Assembly (NCBI GenBank): GCA_964485695.1
Contig: CAZAKZ010000052.1
Coordinates: forward strand, 1 to 34,333
Direction of reading: 5' to 3'
Origin: CAZAKZ01 sp964485695
Lineage (GTDB): Bacteria > Planctomycetota > JAFGQW01
Length of the DNA stretch: 34,333 nt
The translations under genes and the position numbers were made by a program. Of this stretch, positions 30,895 to 34,333 are shown in pieces. Within the stretch, counting starts at the first letter, position 1. The number at the start of each line of letters is the position of its first letter. Under the pieces are notes generated by a model that saw only the letters and a list, made by a program, of their open reading frames with translations, was not told the DNA's origin and did not search any database.

Positions 30895-32213
30895 TCGCTC
30901 GAACCCCTCCTCCCTCCAATCTCGCCGCTGAGGTGCAGCGCAAGATTGATGCCCTCCCACCGGTGGACCTATTCGACGAAGACAGGGCTTCTCGCCGGAT
31001 ACATGAGATCGACCGAATCTGGTTCGAGGTCTTCGGGCACGAGGTCGGGATCATCGAACGTCTCAGCCTCGAAGGCGGTTCACAGCCCGCTACCTCCACC
31101 CCTACAGGCAGCCAGTGTGACATCGTTCCGGACGAGGCGCGACGCCGAGCGGCAGCCTACGTGGCGGCAGTACCAGGTGCGGCCATGGGCAACCGGAACA
31201 ACATCGCCTACCGGCTGGCCGCGACCATCGCCCGGGATTTCGCACAACCTGACGAAGATGTCTACTGCCTCATGGATGAGTGGAACGGCAGATGCATTCC
31301 CCCCCTTGACGGTGCCGAACTACAGACTGTCACCGGCAACGGCATCGCTGGTGCGATCGGGGATCGGGGGAGCAAGCTCCGAGTCACCCCGGGTAGGGAA
31401 GAATTGGAGGGGATGTCAGAGTTTTCCCAGAGGGGGGATCTCTACTGTGAAAACTCTGACACGGAGGCTCTACTTGACCGTTTTGGGGCGTATGGACGCC
31501 GATCCTGCCCGGATCCGGTTCCCGTGCTCCTGCGGAAAACCGCCGACCCGAAGCGGCATCGGTGGACAGGCGTCTCATGTGAATCCTCGACCTGCGTGTT
31601 CTGCCGAGCGGAAAAACTGGTAGAGCATGAACGCCGGATCCGGCCTCATCTCCTCCAGTCTGAGCACATCTCCCGCCTGAGCATCTCATCAACCGCCTAC
31701 GAGGCTATCTACCGGAAAATCCGCCGCCGGGACGGCTTCGCTGTGAGAATCCAACATCCGAGTGGCAGATTCATTGTGTTCACGGATACCCAGGGATTGC
31801 CAGGCGCGGAGGAGATTCCAGCGGGGGACCGCCTTGAGGCGCTCAGGAAATCTCTTGAGACCACCAGGCAGTATTCCGGCAAGGGCTCAAGGCTGGTCAC
31901 ACATCCCATCGCTTGGGTCCATGAGGCGGCCAAAGAGGAAAAATCGGAGAAAGAGTTCGAGGCCGTTGCGCGTGGGTTCCCGGGTCAGGATACGGAAGCA
32001 ATTACAAATGGAATCGAAGCGGAGGCTGCGACTTTCGGCGTCGATTTTACGCGTGACCACGAGGGTTTTACGCTTGATCCATTGTCCGAACACTACGACC
32101 ACATACTCGGATTTGCAGGTGTCTCCGTGTACAGGACTACCTCACCGCCAGTCCGCTCCCGAGCGGCACCATCTCGGCTTGCTGACATGGAGGATCTATG
32201 GCAAGCCGCCTGA
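30891..32213 (+). CDS. Primase/replication-initiation-like protein
   Basis: The protein has 440 residues and begins with ATGA overlap after the zinc-ribbon gene. Residues about 80-155 resemble a primase C-terminal helical (PriCT-like) domain: RRRAAAYVAAVPGAAMGNRN, IAYRLAATIARDFAQPDEDV, WNGRCIPPLDGAELQTV. The middle carries a possible zinc site (SCESSTCVFCRAEK), and the following part has a beta-rich region (AYEAIYRKIRRRDGFAVRIQ). No Walker A or complete catalytic primase motif is visible, so I call it replication-like rather than primase. It is the largest protein of the element apart from the integrase and the best candidate for its replication initiator. Confidence 0.55.
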   Translation: MIARTPPPSNLAAEVQRKIDALPPVDLFDEDRASRRIHEIDRIWFEVFGHEVGIIERLSLEGGSQPATSTPTGSQCDIVPDEARRRAAAYVAAVPGAAMGNRNNIAYRLAATIARDFAQPDEDVYCLMDEWNGRCIPPLDGAELQTVTGNGIAGAIGDRGSKLRVTPGREELEGMSEFSQRGDLYCENSDTEALLDRFGAYGRRSCPDPVPVLLRKTADPKRHRWTGVSCESSTCVFCRAEKLVEHERRIRPHLLQSEHISRLSISSTAYEAIYRKIRRRDGFAVRIQHPSGRFIVFTDTQGLPGAEEIPAGDRLEALRKSLETTRQYSGKGSRLVTHPIAWVHEAAKEEKSEKEFEAVARGFPGQDTEAITNGIEAEAATFGVDFTRDHEGFTLDPLSEHYDHILGFAGVSVYRTTSPPVRSRAAPSRLADMEDLWQAA

Positions 32214-32276
32214 CACCGAAACTTCGCCCGCGTGCGCGTGCGCGAGACAATCAATCCATGAAAGGAGGGCACAACA

Positions 32277-32924
32277 ATGCCCATGGATATAGTTGAACTC
32301 GTCGCCTTGGTCGGCGACCGCGAGATTACAACCGAGGGACTTTCACCGACCGATATTGTTTTTCGGCTTGAGGAATCTCGTAAATTTATTCTCTCAGTTC
32401 TTGAGGATTATGAGGTCTCCGCTCAGCAAGCACGTGAAAGTTTTCTGCCGGAGATTTTGCCAGGAGAACTCCACCCGATCGCGGAACGTGCGATTGCTCG
32501 CGTGAACGGCACCCATGCGTTGCTCGAACAGGCAAAACAGAAAGCCGACAACCTTGCTGAGGAGATAAAGCCGACTCCCGCAAAGGTCGATCCGGTCTTG
32601 GTCGTTGAGGCCCGATCCATACTCCGCTCGCTGGATCAGATCGATCGCGTCACCGCATGGTTCGAGGCGATCGCAGTGGGCGACGTGACTACCCGCCATG
32701 CATTCGAGACAGCCAGACCATATGATCCGGTACGGCTGGCACCGGCCACGGAGCGCGAGGGGCTTGAGAAAATGCTCGAAGAGACCGAGCCGGTCCGTGT
32801 CGCCCGCCTCCGGGCCATCCGTCGGGGGATCGAAATTGTTGAACGCGTCGCCGCGGCTGTCGTCGGGAAAATTGCCTCGGATGCAAAGCTCTCCCAGGAC
32901 GAACAACGCTTTGTTAAATTGTGA
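32277..32924 (+). CDS. Helical protein of unknown function in the element
   Basis: The protein has 215 residues; the ATG at 32277 (MPMDIVELVALVGD) has a strong GGAGG eight bases upstream, and a second ATG two codons later is possible. The sequence is nearly all helical and charged, with heptad-like stretches (ALLEQAKQKADNLAEEIKP, RLRAIRRGIEIVERVAAAVV). No known motif is recognised. It is followed after six bases by the DUF5681-like gene. Small helical proteins in this position in satellites are often packaging or replication accessories, but that is only an analogy. Confidence 0.65.
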   Translation: MPMDIVELVALVGDREITTEGLSPTDIVFRLEESRKFILSVLEDYEVSAQQARESFLPEILPGELHPIAERAIARVNGTHALLEQAKQKADNLAEEIKPTPAKVDPVLVVEARSILRSLDQIDRVTAWFEAIAVGDVTTRHAFETARPYDPVRLAPATEREGLEKMLEETEPVRVARLRAIRRGIEIVERVAAAVVGKIASDAKLSQDEQRFVKL

Positions 32925-32930
32925 GCAGTC

Positions 32931-33413
32931 ATGTCCGATTCAAACGGAGTAAACCGAGAAGGCGGAAATGGCCGGGATCGCCGCGGTCGATTCACCCAAG
33001 GCAATCCCGGCGGGCCAGGCAATCCGCAGATTCGCCGACTTTCCGAATATCGCGCTGCAATTGCGGAGGCGGTGTCGGTTGACGATTTGAAGGCGATCCT
33101 TGTCAAGCTGGTCGAGAAAGCGAAGGCCGGTGATCTGCTCGCCTGCCGTGAGGTGCTCGATCGTGTCTTAGGCAAACCGGCACCGACTGCGGCAGGTGAA
33201 CCGGTCGCCGTCAATCTTCCACCGCTCCGATCTGCGGCTGACGTGCTTTCCGCCGTTGATGAGGTCTTTTCTGCGCTCCGTGCTGGGAAAATAACGGCTG
33301 GGGATGCGTCCATCATCTCCACCGCAGTCGAGGTCGGTCGCCGCGCGGTAGAGACGGTTGAACTTGAGGGGAGAATCGCTGCACTTGAGCAGGAGTCGGA
33401 GGTGGCGAGATGA
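32931..33413 (+). CDS. DUF5681-like phage/satellite protein
   Basis: The protein has 160 residues. The N-terminus GRDRRGRFTQGNPGGPGNPQ matches the RGRFxxGNPGxP signature of DUF5681-like proteins, common in phages and integrated elements, often close to terminase genes. The rest is helical: SVDDLKAILVKLVEKAKAGD is followed by LLACREVLDRVLGKP, a pattern usual in the family. A small-terminase-like DNA-binding role has been supposed for relatives but is not shown here, and no large terminase is in view. The stop overlaps the next gene by ATGA. Confidence 0.7.
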   Translation: MSDSNGVNREGGNGRDRRGRFTQGNPGGPGNPQIRRLSEYRAAIAEAVSVDDLKAILVKLVEKAKAGDLLACREVLDRVLGKPAPTAAGEPVAVNLPPLRSAADVLSAVDEVFSALRAGKITAGDASIISTAVEVGRRAVETVELEGRIAALEQESEVAR

Positions 33414-33622
33414 AACGATTTCTTCGCCGACTCGAATGCTTGGAGGAGCGACCAATCCACCCGGAGACGTTATTCCGAGCACTTCGGGAACACGATGAAT
33501 CGGGGAAACTTCCGCGCTCCCCGAGGCTGCGCGAGATTGTTGAATTTTATGATGAGTCCCTGAAGTTTATGCTGGCCTCGGTTCAAGGTCCGCCGCCTGC
33601 TGAGACGGAGGCAGAAAAATGA
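33410..33622 (+). CDS. Small hypothetical protein of the element
   Basis: The protein has 70 residues and starts in ATGA overlap with the DUF5681-like gene and ends in ATGA overlap with the next. This dense coupling is the main evidence that it is real. The sequence (MKRFLRRLECLEERPIHPET) is charged and helical, without recognisable motif. Confidence 0.6.
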   Translation: MKRFLRRLECLEERPIHPETLFRALREHDESGKLPRSPRLREIVEFYDESLKFMLASVQGPPPAETEAEK

Positions 33623-33969
33623 CACCGGTCCAGAGTGGGCAGGTGTTGAAAGCGTGTTTGGAGGCGAGGGGCGGGAAGAAGCAAGGTAAGGGAAGGCCAA
33701 AGAAAAATGCCCAAAATGGGCATTTAACGGTGTCTGGTATTTCCAAGGATCTTGGCATCCCCAGGCAAACCGCCGAACGTCACATCAAGGCCGCTGAAGA
33801 CTATGAGGCGGCTGCTCCGGAACTTCGAGAGAAAGTAGATCAAGGAGAAATTACAGCAAGTGCAGGGGCGTGCTCCTCACATGCGTCCCGCTCTGTATTG
33901 CAGCACGGGGCGGGACGCTCTTTTCCGTCGGGAGTAATGCGGCGGCGGGAGGGGCTCGTCACCAACTGA
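33619..33969 (+). CDS. HTH-containing protein, C-terminus probably abnormal
   Basis: The protein has 116 residues and starts in ATGA overlap. Residues about 20-80 contain a basic stretch (KKQGKGRPKKNAQNGHL) and a helix-turn-helix (VSGISKDLGIPRQTAERHIK), then AAEDYEAAAPELREKVDQGE, as in phage-type HTH proteins related to ParB-like helical domains. After GEITAS the sequence loses any helical pattern (ACSSHASRSVLQHGAGRSF) and crosses a perfect nine-bp inverted repeat with terminator features. The C-terminal third may therefore be non-native read-through, and the gene truncated at or near the end of the operon. The last 11 bases overlap the convergent retropepsin-like gene. Confidence 0.6.
   Translation: MTPVQSGQVLKACLEARGGKKQGKGRPKKNAQNGHLTVSGISKDLGIPRQTAERHIKAAEDYEAAAPELREKVDQGEITASAGACSSHASRSVLQHGAGRSFPSGVMRRREGLVTN
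33883..33924 (+). terminator. Perfect inverted repeat followed by a T-rich stretch
   Basis: GCGTCCCGC (33883-33891) pairs with GCGGGACGC (33910-33918) over an 18-base loop and is followed by TCTTTTCC. It stands at the end of the plus-strand gene run and near the stop of the convergent gene, as a bidirectional terminator would. It lies inside the C-terminal part of the HTH reading frame. Confidence 0.5.
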
Positions 33970-34333
33970 GGGTGAACTCACCCCTAACGGCGTTGTAAAT
34001 GAATAATTTGTCGAGGAGGAAGTCGCGGCCAAGGAGAGCAACCAAGCCTTGTTGAGAAAGCTCGACGCCGAGGGTATTCGCTAAGAAGATAGGCGGATGC
34101 TGCATGGGCTGGGCAAACAACAGCGTGCAGGCATAAACAGGACGGCTGTCAGCCCCTGATACCCCGTGGGTTGTGGCTTTGTTATGAGGCTTCAGGTTCA
34201 GACCTTGTTCGAGGATTTTTTGGTCTATGCAGGTGTGGCTCGCGCCGGTGTCGATCAATGCAGCACCCTGCTGAGGGGACAATGCCGTTAAGCCCCCTGC
34301 CGTCCTCTCGGCCCCCACCGTGGTCGCGGCCTG
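33959..34333 (-). CDS. Retropepsin-like aspartic protease domain protein, 5' end outside window
   Basis: At least 124 residues are visible; the frame stays open to the right edge, so the true start probably lies beyond 34333 (a GTG at 34318 is possible). The motif ALIDTGASHTCID is the DTGA catalytic loop of retropepsin-like, clan AA proteases. The downstream segment LLGRDFLLDKLFIYN matches the second hydrophobic-Gly motif of these single-domain proteases, which act as homodimers. No signal peptide or membrane segment is visible in the part seen. It converges with the element's operon; it may be cargo of the element or the first chromosomal gene beyond it. Confidence 0.75.
   Translation of the reverse strand, partial: QAATTVGAERTAGGLTALSPQQGAALIDTGASHTCIDQKILEQGLNLKPHNKATTHGVSGADSRPVYACTLLFAQPMQHPPIFLANTLGVELSQQGLVALLGRDFLLDKLFIYNAVRGEFTLSW

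Larger units (their letters stand above)
28356..34333 (+). mobile_element. tRNA-Lys-targeted integrative element (satellite-like), right end outside window
   Basis: The left boundary is the displaced tRNA-Lys 3' end at 28356-28397. It is followed by a tyrosine recombinase, a structured RNA region, two AlpA-like HTH genes, a zinc-ribbon gene, a primase/replication-like gene and a run of tightly packed small genes, several overlapping by ATGA. This gene order resembles phage satellites and integrative plasmids rather than a full phage; no structural genes are visible. The intact tRNA-Lys has not been reached by position 34333, so the right end should lie beyond it, unless the convergent retropepsin gene is already chromosomal. 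Confidence 0.7.

Noticed and set aside
1..34333. CRISPR array
   Set aside because: No regularly spaced short direct repeats with unique spacers. The repetitive areas are protein repeats in SBBP, Kelch and FG-GAP genes.

Overview
The window looks like a GC-rich chromosomal segment of a planctomycete-type bacterium. Supporting signs are secreted proteins built from long repeat arrays (SBBP with a DUF7948-like head, Kelch-like, FG-GAP/VCBS, IPT/TIG), giant proteins fusing an ECF sigma factor to extracytoplasmic carboxypeptidase-regulatory repeats, DUF1080-like and MreC-like planctomycete domains, and almost no classical operons. Assignment to the phylum is an inference from domain content; no marker gene is present.

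Layout. 1-14 kb, minus strand: three paralogous giant genes (10529-13981, 5289-8753, 1724-5176) encode sigma region 2, sigma region 4, one transmembrane segment and about nine carboxypeptidase-regulatory-like beta domains. A MORN(YwqK)-CAP secreted protein sits between the first two, and a frameshifted, truncated SBBP gene lies downstream. All three giant genes conserve an internal GGAG-N8-ATG just before the transmembrane segment, so each might also yield a sigma-less membrane protein. 14.4-16.3 kb, plus strand: a secreted DUF1080-like protein and a coiled-coil lipoprotein. 16.3-27 kb, mostly minus strand: an intact SBBP protein, a small DUF6122-like membrane protein (plus strand), a Kelch protein, an FG-GAP protein, a periplasmic coiled-coil protein, a ThuA-like gene interrupted by an in-frame TGA, an unclassified secreted protein and a TIG protein. 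Five of these secreted proteins appear to share one C-terminal beta module, and the Kelch and FG-GAP genes share a duplicated 5' leader able to form a hairpin. 27.2-27.9 kb: a phytol/dolichol-kinase-like membrane protein.

From 28.36 kb rightwards there is an integrated element. A 42-bp 3' fragment of a tRNA-Lys gene (an att half-site) is followed by a tyrosine recombinase, a strongly structured non-coding stretch of about 240 bp with GNRA tetraloops behind a good promoter, two tandem AlpA-like HTH proteins, a zinc-ribbon protein, a primase/replication-like protein, several small phage-satellite-type genes (one DUF5681-like) and a convergent retropepsin-like protease running off the right edge. 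The intact tRNA-Lys is predicted outside the window to the right.

How the parts may work together (inference): the chromosomal part looks like a cell-surface and secretome region, where membrane-tethered sigma factors could couple an envelope signal to transcription of secreted repeat proteins. The right part is a tRNA-targeted satellite or integrative element with its own replication and regulatory module.
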